Origin: Gnetum montanum
Taxonomy: Eukaryota; Streptophyta; Gnetopsida; Gnetales; Gnetaceae
Length of the DNA: 64,000 nucleotides
Assembly: GCA_015680685.1 (NCBI GenBank)
Contig: MNCI01010451.1
Span: forward strand, 371,179-435,178
Direction of reading: 5' to 3'
Shown: one piece after another, positions 1 through 11,582 of the stretch
Layout of the letters: each line of letters begins with the position of its first letter
Position numbering within the stretch: the first letter of the stretch is position 1
Position numbers and translations under genes: made by a program
The notes under the pieces: generated by a model
What the model was told of the DNA's origin: nothing
Seen by the model: only the letters and a program-made list of their open reading frames with translations
The model's database searches: none

Positions 1-60
1 GTGTGTGTGTGGGGGGCAGGTGGGGGGGCGTGGTGAGGGGGGGCAATCTGGGGGGCAGAG
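1..60. repeat. G-rich / GT simple sequence
   Basis: The window opens with (GT)n running into long G tracts mixed with T and A. It lies at the 3' side of the minus-strand LINE ORF1 remnant. Nothing coding is visible. Confidence 0.6.
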
Positions 61-129
61 GAGGTGGTGGTTGTGAGGTTAGCAGCGGAGGCCGGTTGGT
101 CGGACAGGGGGCGCAGTCATCCCTTACAT

Positions 130-1069
130 TCCATGGTGACCCAGTTGCCCCCCTCGAACAGTTGGCGAGCCGGGTCTTTCGGTCGCGACCTGCGAAATCA
201 ACATTCTGCCTCCAGGTGTCCAGGCTTTCCGCAACACCCGCATCTGTTCAGCCAACCCGTCTGGTTGCCCGCGCCGTGCATCTTGTTGGTTTTCGTGGCC
301 AAGTTCTCGAAGGTAACCTAAAGGGATTCCTCCCCCCCGGGGAGTTCCAGTACGACCTCCTGGACGAGGTCGGTCGCCGAGAGGCTCCGCCAGATGCAAA
401 ATCGGGCAAAGCCCATCCTCTCCATCTACCGTGTGACATGGTCAAAGGCAATGAAGTCGTCGAAGTATCCCGCGACCTCCGTCAGGAACTCAAGGTTCCA
501 AAATTCCCATGGGATGCCAGCCACCCATACCTAGATCGGGGCCCGGGTGAACAGGTCGGCCTCTTTGTGGGCCCCGGGGCGCCACGGGGTCAAGGCGAGA
601 CCCCGAGCCCCATAGAACCATGGGCCTTTGAGCATAACGGAGTCTTGGGCCTGTAGGGAGGAGAGGATGAAAAGTAGCAGGTCCTTTGAAAGGCTTTGGA
701 CATCCACATCCTCGATTTTCCATTGCTCCTTTGTCCATTAGCGGATAAGGTCTAGTCTCGGGCAGCCCCCCGGGATATGAACCGGCCAATGAGGCTTCGT
801 TCCATCGTGCGAACGCCCTCGGGAGGGGGTTGGTGAACATGCAGACGCAGGGTGCGGTCGTTATGGGAATGGGCCGTTATGGCGCCATCGGGTTTCTCTG
901 TCCCTCGACCGTTGGGGCATTGCCAGCAGGGGCGACACCGGCGGAAGCTCCGGCTATGGCGGCGGCGGTCACTCCTGTCCCGGTTGTTGCCGCCGTGGTC
1001 GCTCCTGTTGTCATGGTCGCTCCTGTTGCCATGGTCGCTCCATTCAATCATCCCTTTCATCAAAAACAT
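130..1069 (-). pseudogene. LINE (L1-type) ORF1 remnant, DUF4283-like plus CCHC zinc knuckle
   Basis: On the minus strand, one frame from about 760 down to 130 reads as the nucleic-acid-binding ORF1 protein of plant L1-type LINEs. A DUF4283-like domain is visible: W-K-I-E-D-V, then L-K-G-P-W-F-Y-G, a P-W segment, a W-V-A-G-I-P-W-E-F-W block and F-A-R-F-C-I-W. It is followed by a CX2CX4HX4C zinc knuckle (C-G-C-C-G-K-P-G-H-L-E-A-E-C) near 190-235. Four in-frame stops break it (three TAG, one TGA); a TAG where Gln (CAG) is expected fits cytosine deamination. Upstream, about 770-1069, is an R/S/D/H-rich stretch made of 18-bp repeats (R-S-D-H-D-N type), probably the ORF1 N-terminus in another frame. 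No ORF2 (endonuclease or RT) is attached. The segment is far richer in GC than its surroundings. Family call is firm; exact ends are not. Confidence 0.75.
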
Positions 1070-2950
1070 TCGACCCTTTATCCCCTAATGATTTGAGCTT
1101 TCATCATTTGTAAGATAACTTCCTTTTTGAAAGAGCCCATTCGCCTTTGGACATTCACCGGTAAAGACACCTGTAGATATCTTGCTGATTAAATTGTGGT
1201 ATGAGACTTGGATATTGATCTTTTTTGTTGAATGTCTATCAAAACTCTTTGCACTTTCTCCTTAACAAAATTTTCACTTCCGATGGAGCCTTTCCGACCA
1301 TATGAAGGTGTGCTAAATGCGTATTCTCTTGGGAAAAGTAACTCTTTAACTGTGGGTCTGCAAATGGGATCTCAAATCATTTTCACGTTACCTACAATGG
1401 AATTTACACCTAATTGCTGGTTTAACTTATGGTGATGATCTAGATACCAGTTTAGACCTCAGGAAGAGATAATCCTGTATAAATTTACTAACTTAGAGAT
1501 TAATTATATGATTTATATATTGAAACATATTAAATCATTGTCGTTAAACAGAATCACTAACTGTTATACTTCTTGAATCAAGTCAATGACAACAATTACA
1601 GAAAAATAACTTTTCTGTTTAATTTTTGTCCATAATGAAGAAGTGGATTGATAGTTAAACTTCCTAAATCAAGAAAATTGAATTCAAAAGTTTTAACAAC
1701 CAAAATTTGAATGACAGAATTGAAAATAACTTTAAATTGCTAACTTTGAAATGAAATTTTTCAAAGAAAAGGCTTTCATTGTCTGTCAGTCCACAGTACA
1801 ATATAAACTACAGAGAATTACAAACTGAGCACCAATTCATACAAGATTTGCTAAAGACCTTTTTCACGGCAATTTCCAGCTCCTTTTCGGAATCTTTCCA
1901 AAAGCAAAAGTTTTCTGTTGTTTCAAAAGCTTCTCCCCGTTAATTAGAGTTTTTACGTAAGAAAGTTCTCATTCCAGTGGATAAATTGATTTAATATTCC
2001 AGCGACATGTTGTTTTTATAGATGTATGGTAAGGTATTTATTCCTTAAGTCTTAAGTTGGGTTCGAGCCTGAGCTCATCCAATTCAAAAAAGGTAGGCAT
2101 TCGTTCATCTACCTTCTGAAAACCACCTTCACAAGAGGAGCATTGAGCCTGAGTAATAATCTTTTTGTACAGTTTCCATGAAGGTACGTAGTTCTCAACA
2201 GATACTGTCATCATCCTTGCTGACCCAATCCTCATTCCCTTGTGCAATTTTGTTAATTGGATCATACAGTTATGCGTCGGGTGTATAATCGCATCTCCGG
2301 CCCTGCAAAAATTTTTGATTCGATGGTAACTACTCGTTCTCACATTCAAAAGTTCTTACTATTCCTCTATCCCAACTTCCTGGATATGGTTTTAAAGGAT
2401 ATTGGTCTTCACTGGTAACTGGGATGCTTTTCATATCTTTTCCCGTGTCTACTTCAGAATTTCAAGAATGTCGTTAAATTTATCCACTGCTTTCTCAACC
2501 TAGATAACTGAAATGACTGTTCCACAATCTAGAACGAATTCTACAGCTTTTTTTTTACCCCCGCTTCTACGTATGTTTTACACTCAATAATTCGATTGAT
2601 CACAAGAGGAATCAAATCGAGCTCAAGTAAATGATCAATTTCTAAGGTCTTGTGGCATTAACTTTTTATTCTTTTAGTAAACAGAAGGAAAATTAAAGAT
2701 AACTGATGTGTGGCTTAAATGAAAAGAAATTGAAAACCATATTTTTTAAACAGAATTTCGTTCACCAAACACAGGTCATTCTTCCTTTTATTTTATTTTA
2801 TTTTTTTAGTTTTTAGTTTTTTAAGAAACTGATACCTACTCCATCATAACTAGCTATAATTGTAATGTTATTTATTGTGTATTTAATTTTTGATAAATTA
2901 ATTTAAATTAATGATGAATCTATTGAAGGGTATGTTAGCCTTCAATAGAA
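1070..2950. other. AT-rich DNA, no recognised gene; one unassigned open stretch
   Basis: I see no promoter, RNA gene or known domain here. The minus strand has a 103-codon open stretch at 2,349-2,038, with lower-quality open sequence continuing upstream to about 2,640 and downstream to about 1,760. It is rich in Lys, Leu and Glu and has no retrotransposon motif. It could be a degraded host exon, but I cannot name a family. The plus strand has a 67-codon open stretch at 1,232-1,435, equally unassigned. Confidence 0.4.
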
Positions 2951-2982
2951 CTAATTTAAACTAGAACTAGAGTGCAACAATG

Positions 2983-3078
2983 AGGTGTTAGCCTTATGGG
3001 CTTCATTTTAGTGGGCAATGTTGAGTTATAAAGTTCTAATTAGACTATATTTTAGGGTGTATCTATATTACAATTAAT
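2983..3078 (+). repeat. SINE-like repeat, copy A (head eroded)
   Basis: The body reads TAGTGGGCAATGTTGAG, then TTATAAAGTTCTAATTAG and a TATATT...AGGGTGTATCTATATTA tail. The same body occurs at 3,685-3,830 (plus) and 12,697-12,846 (minus). The tRNA-like head seen in those copies is mostly deleted here. Confidence 0.5.
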
Positions 3079-3684
3079 TCAAGGCATAATACTTTCATTG
3101 AACATAATGATGTGTTCAAATCAAATATGTGACTTGCAAACCACAAACCTGATGCTTTAGCCAATTGAGTGATGCCTCATTGACAATAATGAATCTAGCT
3201 AAGTACTTTGTTGAATCTTTTTTTATTTTCCATAACATGAATGTATTGTTTGTTCAATAGATCTTATTTGACCCACGAATGTAATAAAATCTGTAGATTT
3301 AGTTTCACAAATAACAAATAAATAAAATACAAGCTATAGATGCTACAACTTTTTACAATCAACATACAATCATAAAGCTTGCACATCAAGATAAGATAAA
3401 AATCACATGATGTAGCTCAATAAAAAAAAGTTTTTAAAAAGTAGCAAATCAACCATTAAAAAATAAAAGGGAAAATCAAGAAAAATAGAAGAAACCTTAG
3501 CAAAAAAGGAAAATCACATTATGAAGTTCCTAGGAACCTATAATTGCCTACATCTTATCTACTTAATGCTTACATTTGTTGTTGGACTTGGACTTTCTTG
3601 AGACTTAGTGTTATAGTGGCATGTGAAAAGCATCACATGGCATCATCCAAGAGTCCCAAGTTAGCTAGGAAAGGAGGACATACT

Positions 3685-3830
3685 CATGGTAAAACCCTTG
3701 TGGTAAGACTCTTGATTTAAAGCTCCAAGTCATAGCTTTGATTCTAGTGGGCAATGCCAAGTTATAATTCTAAATGGACTATATATTTGGGGATATACCT
3801 ATATTATAATTATTTTGGGGTTTCAACATC
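3685..3830 (+). repeat. SINE-like repeat, copy B (tRNA-derived head)
   Basis: A head resembling a tRNA gene (GTGGTAAGACTC as A box, AGCTTTGATTC as B box) is followed by the shared body (GGGCAATGCCAAGTTATAA) and a tail ending GGGGTTTCAACATC. The A-box/B-box order and spacing, and other copies in both orientations, support a pol III-type SINE. No TSD was identified. Confidence 0.5.
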
Positions 3831-4294
3831 CCCCTTAGGAAAGGAGGGCATACTCACGGTGAACTATGCCTCAATGTTTATAGCATCTACAAGCATAATA
3901 ATAGTCATAACACCTATTAGATAGTTAAAAGCATAGTGAAGATGTCTTAGGCAACATGCATCCATAAAAGACCTAGACCACATGTGCACGCACGCACACA
4001 TAACACATCACAATACAACAAGATTTAAGACAATGTAACAAGACACAAAGACCAATCCTATACTATGCACAACTAGCCCTAAGCCTCACTTTGTAGAGAA
4101 GGGTGGTAATCTAAGCTTCAAAGCCAAAGCTCCTCAATATGCTTACATATTCTTATCATACAATTTGCAAGGAATCAAGGCCATATAGTTCTTTGGGGTG
4201 TTATTAATGGTTAAGATAGCAAGGAACCCATAAGAATCTCCACATTGCTCTAGCCCCCATTTCAAAGGAAAGCAACCTTCAAACCATTAATAAG
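3831..4294. other. AT-rich intergenic DNA
   Basis: No gene, RNA or repeat boundary recognised. It contains a short CA/CG-rich tract near 3,988-4,000 and is the left flank of the solo LTR starting at 4,295. Confidence 0.4.
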
Positions 4295-4976
4295 TGATGA
4301 GTAGCGAGCAGTCCCTACGCCCAACCACATGCATCACTAGCATTCACTAAGTGATTTGGTCAAATTTCGTAGATTTTAGCTCTTTAAGTACATTGGGTCT
4401 AGGAAGTGAATCTAAGGTACGTGATCATTGTTTTCTCAATTTCACTTATGAGGAAGTGTATGGATAAGTGTAACTAAGGCATATGATTTTTATCATTTTA
4501 TATTTATTATTTATATCACCTCAAGCATTAAGCACTACTGGGATTACCAAACATTAACATATGCTCAAAATGGTCATACTCATGTACAAGGTTTGTGAAA
4601 TATTTAATTAAGTAATTCAATGCATTAAGGCAAATCACTTAAATAATAAATGTATTAAGTAAACATTAAGCTAATTCCAAATGCTACAAGGTTTGTGAAA
4701 AAAGCTCATCTTTATTGCCAGTCACACTGAGGTGCTCAGGTACATCAGTGTTCAAATAAAGATCCATACACTTCTCACTCCTACTATGGGCACTTAGAAA
4801 ATATTCTAGTTGTCAAATGAACAAAATGCAAGGGCTGCGCTAGGATACTAACTATGGAATGTCATAAATGCAGTTGATAAGTGCATATTTATAGGCAAAG
4901 ACAAACACTACGTTGATGAGGTCACATCAATGCATCAAACCATGCATTGATGCAACCCTAGGAAGATGCTTCATCA
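4295..4976 (-). mobile_element. Solo LTR, TGATGA...CTCATCA gypsy family, TSD ATAAG
   Basis: Read on the minus strand it begins TGATGAAGC and ends with the family terminus CTACTCATCA. A perfect 5-bp duplication ATAAG lies on both sides (4,290-4,294 and 4,977-4,981). It contains the family's U3 palindrome array (TTGATGCATTGATG type, about 4,915-4,960), a TATA box read as CTATAAATATG near 4,887, and the R/U5 landmarks shared with the other LTRs in this window. With no internal region and an intact TSD, it is the product of LTR-LTR recombination. Confidence 0.88.
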
Positions 4977-6895
4977 ATAAGACATGCTTTTTTACACTCT
5001 TTCCTGTTTGAAAGAAGCAACATCCTTAGAGCTTAAATCTTTGTTCGTACTTTCCAAACATGGAGAGTACATTATAAATATTGAGAGACATTGAACAACT
5101 AAAAGCTCATCCAATGGTTGTAGATAAGAAGGTCCAACGACTAGGATTATTCAACCGTGAAGCATGATTGTTGGACTTGACTTGACATCCAACAAAGGCT
5201 TAAAGTTGTTTGTATAACCTAGGTTAAGAACAAAAAAAGTTTGTTGTTTTTTATGAAAACTATTTCAACCTTTCCATCCATAGCAAAATCTACCCACTTG
5301 ACATGCAAGTTGGTACTTTATAGGGCAATTTGTTGATGTAAGAGAATGTAAGGATTTTGTCTTTGACCAATATGTTAGATTCAATGAATCCTTACCCTTT
5401 GGCCAAGGCCTTCATGCCTTCATGCTATTAGAGTATACTTCTAAGTTAAGGTACAATCATTAGTTTCTTAACTTAATTTAACAATAATTACAAAAGATCA
5501 CGATGATTCTCTTAAAGAGTCATAACTCCTTATGAAGTATAAAAAAATACAAGTCCTCACTTTGTAACAGATAGAAACAAAAATAAAGAAGATACGAATA
5601 AGAGGAATGATGAAGAATTAAGAAAACGTATGTAAGAACCATTGAGATAAGAAAGTGACATTAGAACAATAGCCACAACAATGTTCATAATAGAAAAGAG
5701 TTTATGAATCACAATGTTTTGTAAAATTAAGAAGGAGAAATGTCCTACACCAAAGGAGTGAACAAGAGCATGTAGCAATGTAGGAAGACATTATGAAACA
5801 TCAAACTTGTAACGAGCACCTGAGCACCAAAACCAAAATGTTTAAGAAAGTAACTTGATGTTAAGAAGCAAATGTTGTAGAACACAAGTGTGATCCTTGT
5901 AGCACATGATCTAGTTTTCTAAAGAGGAAGAGAAGGTTCAAGTTGTGCCATACATAGCCTAGTCTAGTTTCTTAAATAAGAAGAAAATTCCATTTGGAAG
6001 GATACAATGATTAAGAAAGAGAAAAGGCTTATGAATAAGTATTTCGTAAAGTTCAAAGAAGCTAAGTCAACAAAGGCTTAGCAAAGTTAAGAAAAAATTT
6101 AAGTGGAATTAAGTACAATGAACAACGTGAAGTTGAGTTCATTAAGAAATTGGTAAAATACAAAAGTATAGTTGCGACAAACCAAAACATAATTGTTTGT
6201 AATATAATATAAGCTATGAAAAATAGTTGTAAGTGTATTTAAACTTATCATAGCATATCGTTGCAGCAATGAAAAAAATCATATTGATTTCCATCATTGG
6301 AATTGATGACATGTAACTAGCAAAAAATCGATTTTTTAAATGCACAATCTATATGATTTTAATGCTATTTCTCTATAATTCTAGATGCAAAGTATCACAA
6401 ATGATATAAGAAACATGAATTAATAAGAGATGGAATGAAAAAGATTAAGAATAGAGCTACATCTTAAGTTCAATATGCTAATGCAACTTGGTCACAACTA
6501 AAGATGATTTGAAATGAATTTTTAATATGAAATTCATAATGAAATCTAACGATTTAATTGTAATAGCATTCATTTCAACTAGATTTAAACTTATCTTTAA
6601 GAGAAATGATGATAAATGAATCAATCAAGAAGTAAAACTTGATCTTGGATAAGATCTTGATGTTAAACTTACTTGAATGTAATGAAATGTGAAAGTGATC
6701 TTTAAGAATTATGAATTAAGAGTGAGAGATTATGAATTATTGAGAAAGGATTGAAAGATCTATGGATAATTGTAAAAAATTATGAGGCAAAAAATGAAAA
6801 AGAAAAAGAAAAACTTGTTGTTTATTCTACTACAAACCCTTGCTTGATTAAACTTTATAATAATGAATGAAAAAAATAATGCCTCTTTTTTGAGA
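4977..6895. other. AT-rich DNA, no recognised gene
   Basis: Low-complexity AT-rich sequence with short open stretches only, all full of stops. It is the right flank of the solo LTR and the left flank of the gag-only element at 6,901. I recognise no domain, RNA gene or repeat family. Confidence 0.4.
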
Positions 6896-6900
6896 TATGA

Positions 6901-7441
6901 TGTACAAAAACATGCCTTGTTGGTAGATCAAAGATTGTTTCCCTCTGAAATAGGGTCCAAAGGAATGTGGGGATCCTCATGTGTTCCATGCTATTACAAC
7001 AACACCAAAGAACTACATGGTCCTCATTCCTTTTAAAATTGTGTCACAAGGTTATGTAGGCTTGTGGATGAGCTTCGGCTTCGATGCTCGGACCACTTCC
7101 CTTCTCTTTGAAGTAAGGCATAGGGCTAGATGTGTTAGAGTAGGAATGCATCTTAGCTCTTTTAGGGGTATGATGTCTCTTGTGTGGTTACTTGTGCTTG
7201 TTGTGGTTATGTATGTGCGCACATGTGTGTATCATGTTGGTCTTATTGCTTATATGATTTCATAAGCCATACTTGTTATGCTCCTAACCTATGAATTAAC
7301 ATGTTATGCACACTTATGTTGTGCTTTTAGGTGTTGTAATCATTGATGCATAGTCCATATTATATCTGCTCTAGAATACTTGGTTACTTTCAAATTCAAG
7401 GATGGTGCCAAATAGTGCTTCTTCAAAGTAGTATCATTACA
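6901..7441 (+). repeat. 5' LTR of the gag-only element
   Basis: Begins TGTACAAAAA and ends ATCATTACA, immediately before the primer site. It aligns along its length with 9,623-10,089, for example in CTCCTAACCTATG...TTAACATGTTATG and CAAGGATGGTGCCAAATAGTG. A stretch near 7,205-7,260, including GTATGTGCGCACATGTG, is absent from the 3' copy. Confidence 0.87.
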
Positions 7442-7443
7442 CT

Positions 7444-7455
7444 TAGTATCAGAGC
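7444..7455 (+). promoter_or_regulatory. Primer-binding site, initiator tRNA-Met type
   Basis: TAGTATCAGAGC lies two bases after the LTR end and differs by one base from the usual plant Met-tRNA primer site TGGTATCAGAGC. It fixes both the 3' end of the left LTR and the element's orientation. Confidence 0.85.
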
Positions 7456-7521
7456 CATGGTTTGTGATTCGATGCTGGTGGTGGTTCATGATCATGATTT
7501 GTTCATGAGTTATGCTCTAGT

Positions 7522-8910
7522 ATGGCATACAAAAAGAAGAGAAAAGGGAATTGAAATCTCAACAATACTCTTCCTGGTCCTAATCCTCACAATGGACTAG
7601 TTGCAAATGGTAATTGGGATAGTCATGTACATGAGAATGAGGATGTGGAAATGAGTAGTGAGAGGAATATTGAATAATCCCTTGAAAAAAAGTAAGAACT
7701 ATGGAACTAGTTGCTGCAAGTAGATAAGATCATCGTGTATAGTTTACCCATGGTAGAAAACACTTGTATGATTTAGGAGCTAGTTAAGTCGATGGAAGTT
7801 CCTTTCCTAGCAAAGTTAGACTCTAGTAGCAAACATAAACTTACCCTAACTCAAAACTTTGTGCTAAGGAATTGGGTGAAGTAACTTGGAGACGTTATTA
7901 ATGATCTTTAACCTGCAAATTAGGAGCTTTGAAATGAAAAATAGGAGCTACAATCATTGTTAGAAACATAACATGCCTTGTTCAAGAGCCAAAATAATGA
8001 GATTGAAGCCATGAAAAAGCAATTAGTAGATAAGATTAGGGTTGTGAGAGATCAACTAGCCATGCAAGCTAGGGCGTGCATAAAATCTTAGGAATAATTT
8101 AAGAAAGTATTGCTTAAGAACTTTCATCGAGGCACTTTTATTAACAAAGCCTGGATGAAGTTAAAGGAGATTTGACACATGGGAGAATTGGAGAAATATA
8201 TTTGGCAATATCAAAATATCATCATAAAAATTTTGAATATAAGGATTGCAAATATAGACTATTTCTCAATGGCCTCAAACCTTGGATTCAACATGAACTC
8301 AAAACTCACAAAATCACAAGATTCAGGGAGGCCATCCAAGTTACCAATAGTTCAACTAATTACAAGATGAAAAAGAAAGGTAAGGATGTAGTGAAGCAAC
8401 CACTTAAGAGCAAGAAAGAGAGTAATAAGTCTTAGAGAGGGAATGAATAGGGTAATTCTAATGGTTTTAAAGGCTCATATGCTACTAGATCTAGGTAAAT
8501 AAACCTCTTCCCAAGGGTAATTCTAATGGTTTTAAAGGCTCATATGCTACTAGATCCAGGTAAATAAACCTCTTCCCTTGGGTATGAAAAACATCAAGCT
8601 TCTCAAGAGTAGAATGAGTCATGGAACCAACAGTTGCTTTTTGGAGGATTCTTTCAATATCCTTGAAGGCATTAAGGTTTAAAATGTTATATCTATGATG
8701 GTAAGCATTATGCTTGAGAATGTTCTTAGAATGTTTGATTCAGAAGTGGTGGTAATGGATCAGATGAGAATTGTAGGTTGAATGCAATTAAGCATCAACC
8801 TCATGCTCTATTGATGATTTCCAATGGGGATGACCAAGAGCAAGAGATGAGACTTTTGGATTTCATGCAACAAGTACATGATGGCCTAATCACCTTAGTG
8901 CAAGGTGGAA
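7522..8910 (+). pseudogene. Degenerate gag of the gag-only element
   Basis: An ATG at 7,522 opens a Lys/Arg-rich start (M-A-Y-K-K-K-R-K-G) followed by N/H/E-rich sequence. Around 8,100-8,400, in two frames, is the Ty3/gypsy gag core: F-I-N-K-A-W-M-K-L-K-E, then L-E-K-Y-I-W-Q-Y-Q, then L-F-L-N-G-L-K-P-W-I-Q and F-R-E-A-I-Q-V, with a basic K-K-K-G-K tail. A stretch around 8,770-8,860 (N-A-I-K-H-Q-P-H-A-L-L-M-I) matches the usual gag-protease linker. Several stops and at least one frameshift make it non-functional as it stands. Confidence 0.7.
8452..8577 (+). repeat. Tandem duplication, about 63 bp x 2
   Basis: GGTAATTCTAATGGTTTTAA through TAAATAAACCTCTTCCC occurs twice back to back (about 8,452-8,513 and 8,516-8,577), with a single C/T difference (AGATCTAGG versus AGATCCAGG). 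It sits inside the degenerate gag, after the basic tail. Confidence 0.85.
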
Positions 8911-8995
8911 AATATGGTGTTTAAATGGGCTAGCAAGTTCTAAGAGGATTAGAACATAGTTGGCCTAGTACCATTGCTTCTTTCATTAATTGATT

Positions 8996-9027
8996 ATGTA
9001 TGTATGTATGTATGTATGTATGTATAT
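8996..9027 (+). repeat. (GTAT)n microsatellite
   Basis: About eight perfect tetranucleotide units of TATG/GTAT inside the gag-only element, downstream of gag. Confidence 0.95.
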
Positions 9028-9084
9028 TAAGAGAAAAGAGCATGCATGTATTAGTGAGTGAATGGAGAGAAAGAGAGTACGATG

Positions 9085-9300
9085 GAGTATGTCCAAGCAG
9101 AGAGTACATGTTTTTTATGAAAACTCTGAGTAGGAAGCATATGTTCTTGACTATGACTTTAAGTAGAAGGCATAGGATTCTAATGAGCATGAAGCGCAAG
9201 ATTGTGATTGTGTCTTCGAGTAGGAAGCATAAGATTAAGACTATGACTCCAAGTAGGGAGCACAAGATTATGACTCTAAGTAAGGAGCACAAATTTTAAG
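9085..9300 (+). repeat. Degenerate minisatellite, unit about 27-33 bp
   Basis: Repeated variants of AAGTAGGAAGCATAAGATT followed by a TGACT-rich spacer occupy the region before the 3' LTR. The repeat keeps both strands open for about 100 codons, which explains the overlapping open frames here. Neither looks like a protein gene. Confidence 0.65.
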
Positions 9301-9622
9301 ATAGAGGAATGAGTACCTTTGAAAGACTAAACATTTATATCCTACAAGCATTGGAAAATAATTCACATTTTAAACAAGTCTCACTGCAGGTAGAAAGGTT
9401 GGTACCATTTACATGAAAAAGGCAAGCCTTTTCTTCCTTAACCTAGGTTGCATGAACATTCAATAGCCCTATGCCTAGCTATTGAACCTCTTTATCTACA
9501 TTTGTCAAATGGGCTTTGAGTTGTTCATTACCCTTGATACCCATATGGCTCTCCATGTTTGGTAAATTATATGAACAAAGACTTAAGTTTTGAAGATCTC
9601 ACTTCTTTCAAGTGAGAAAGAT

Positions 9623-10089
9623 TGTAGGAAAATATACCTTTCTAGTGGAATAAAGGTTATGTCCCTTTGGAATAGGGGCTAAATAAGTGTCGAGATCTTC
9701 ACAGGTTCCATACTATTACAACCATCACCAAAGAAAAAAATGGCTGAATTCCTTTATGTACTACATAATAAGGATATGTAGGCTTATAGAGGAGCTTTAG
9801 CTTTGATGCTCAAGCCACTACCCTTCTCTTCAAAGTAGGGCTTAGGATTAGATGTGTTAAAGTAGGAATGTGTCGTAGCTTGTTTAGGGATACATGTTTC
9901 TCTTATGTGGTTGCTTGTACTTGTTGTGCTCCTAACCTATGGACTAACATGTTATGTACACTTATGTTACGTGTGCAAGTGTTATGAACATTAAGGCATA
10001 CTATATCTTGAATTTGCTCTAGGATACTTAGCTGCTTTTAGACTCAAGGATGGTGCCAAATAGTGTTTATCTAGAGTAATGATGTTACA
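9623..10089 (+). repeat. 3' LTR of the gag-only element
   Basis: Begins TGTAGGAAAATATACC after the purine-rich AGTGAGAAAGA and ends GATGTTACA. The TSD TATGA follows at once. Confidence 0.86.
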
Positions 10090-10094
10090 TATGA

Positions 10095-11582
10095 AGGGAA
10101 GACCTCAATTTATAGGTAAGGTTGACTAAACTTTTTCCATTTTAGGCATGTTATGACACTATTATGTCCTACATTTGAAAGTTTGTATTATAGAAAATTT
10201 TTACATATGTGAGCCAAACTTGTGAATACAACATGAAATAATAGATATAACATAAAGTATAAAATGAGAAATGAGAAATAAGATACAAGAAGAGCTCCCA
10301 TCCATACTATATCACGATAGACATAATCTTCTCTTATAAATATCTTGGCCTAGAATGTTATTGCAATTCAAAATTGGATCTGTACATTACTCAAAGAGTT
10401 GCAAGTGCTATGAAAGCCGTATTTGCCTTTAAAAGAAAATGTAAGAAGCAATATATTCTAGCTTAGGATATCATAAAATAACTCTATCATGCAAGTGTTT
10501 ATTGTAATCTAAAATTTTACATATGTTTAATTATTTAATTTAAAGCTATTAAATGCATTTCATTAAGTTATTTTAAATTTTATGAATTAAAAAGTTGAAT
10601 TACACTATTGCTTTAATCAAGTAAATACAATGTGCTTATTAAAGTTTTGTATCATTTGCTTTTTACTACTATTAATGTTTGTTTTTTGATATTTTATATA
10701 TTTAATAGTTGAATATTAAAATTCAGTTTATCCCTGAACATTTTTCTTCTATTAGTTATTATGTCTTTGTAAATATTTGATTATGTGTATTTTATTTTTC
10801 ATTATGCAAATATGATTATGTAGCACTTCGTTCATGGAGCATTTTGGACCTTATCTCTACACAACCTATATTTCATGTAATTTTTTGTTATCAAAATGAA
10901 ATTATAACTTTTTTAATTAAAACTAAATATTTTCTAAAACAACTTTGTTAAGGAAGTTCCTTAGCTATTAACCTAGTGGTAAAGACTCTTAATTTGAAAT
11001 GAAGTTTTATTACATTCAAAGACTCATAAGATTTATTAGATAGATATTACACTTTTATAAAAAGTAAAGATAAACTCTGAGAATTAACTAAGCACCAATG
11101 GTGGCACAAACAATAAACCATAAGAGTTTTTGCTATAACATTATAATGTTGTTTCAAATGGGTAGTCACAAACAAGGACGAAACACATGTAACTCATCTA
11201 AGGGCTCCTAATCTACACAATCTACAAATGCCCTCTTCTTAGGGAAGTTGAATCCATCTTTCACTTTCAATTCTAAGATGATGAGAACTTAATCAAAGCT
11301 TGTTGATAACATTCCAATACTTGATTGCAATATCAACTAAGAGATAGTGAGCTTCTACATCTAGTTTATTATTTCTAGTATGGTGTAAATAAAATTGTCT
11401 CTTGCCTTCCACATTAGACCACATCTATATTAGCACCTTCTAATTAACTAGTTGACAAATGTGCTTAAGATTTTGCTGCATATCCTTGTAAGAGATATTT
11501 CATTTTCTCAACCATTTAATCCCCTAAAAATACTAACCATGGTCTTGCAAATCCTCAAGAACCACTTTAGAAATTTTGTCTT
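10095..11582. other. AT-rich DNA, no recognised gene; possible SINE head near 10,965
   Basis: Mostly AT-rich with no sustained reading frame. Around 10,965-11,010, TTAACCTAGTGGTAAAGACTC resembles the A-box head of the SINE-like repeats at 3.7 and 12.7 kb, but I cannot follow the body. The DNA from about 11,200 may belong to the tail of the minus-strand LINE that continues above 11,700. Confidence 0.35.

Larger units (their letters stand above)
6901..10089 (+). mobile_element. Complete gag-only (TR-GAG-like) LTR retrotransposon, TSD TATGA
   Basis: Two similar LTRs in direct orientation (6,901-7,441 and 9,623-10,089) both start TGTA and end TTACA. They are flanked by an exact 5-bp duplication TATGA (6,896-6,900 and 10,090-10,094). 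A primer-binding site matching initiator tRNA-Met follows the left LTR directly, and a purine-rich AGTGAGAAAGA precedes the right LTR. The 2.2-kb interior holds a broken gag and tandem repeats but no protease, RT, RNase H or integrase, so the element is non-autonomous. The LTRs differ by substitutions and a length difference (541 versus 467 bp), so it is not recent. Confidence 0.88.

Noticed and set aside
2038-2349. NB-LRR or RPW8-type resistance gene fragment
   Set aside because: Only vague compositional similarity; no P-loop, kinase-2 or LRR motif is visible, so no name is given.
8930-9299. Protein genes on either strand (99 and 120 codons)
   Set aside because: Both are by-products of the same ~30-bp tandem repeat and the (GTAT)n tract.
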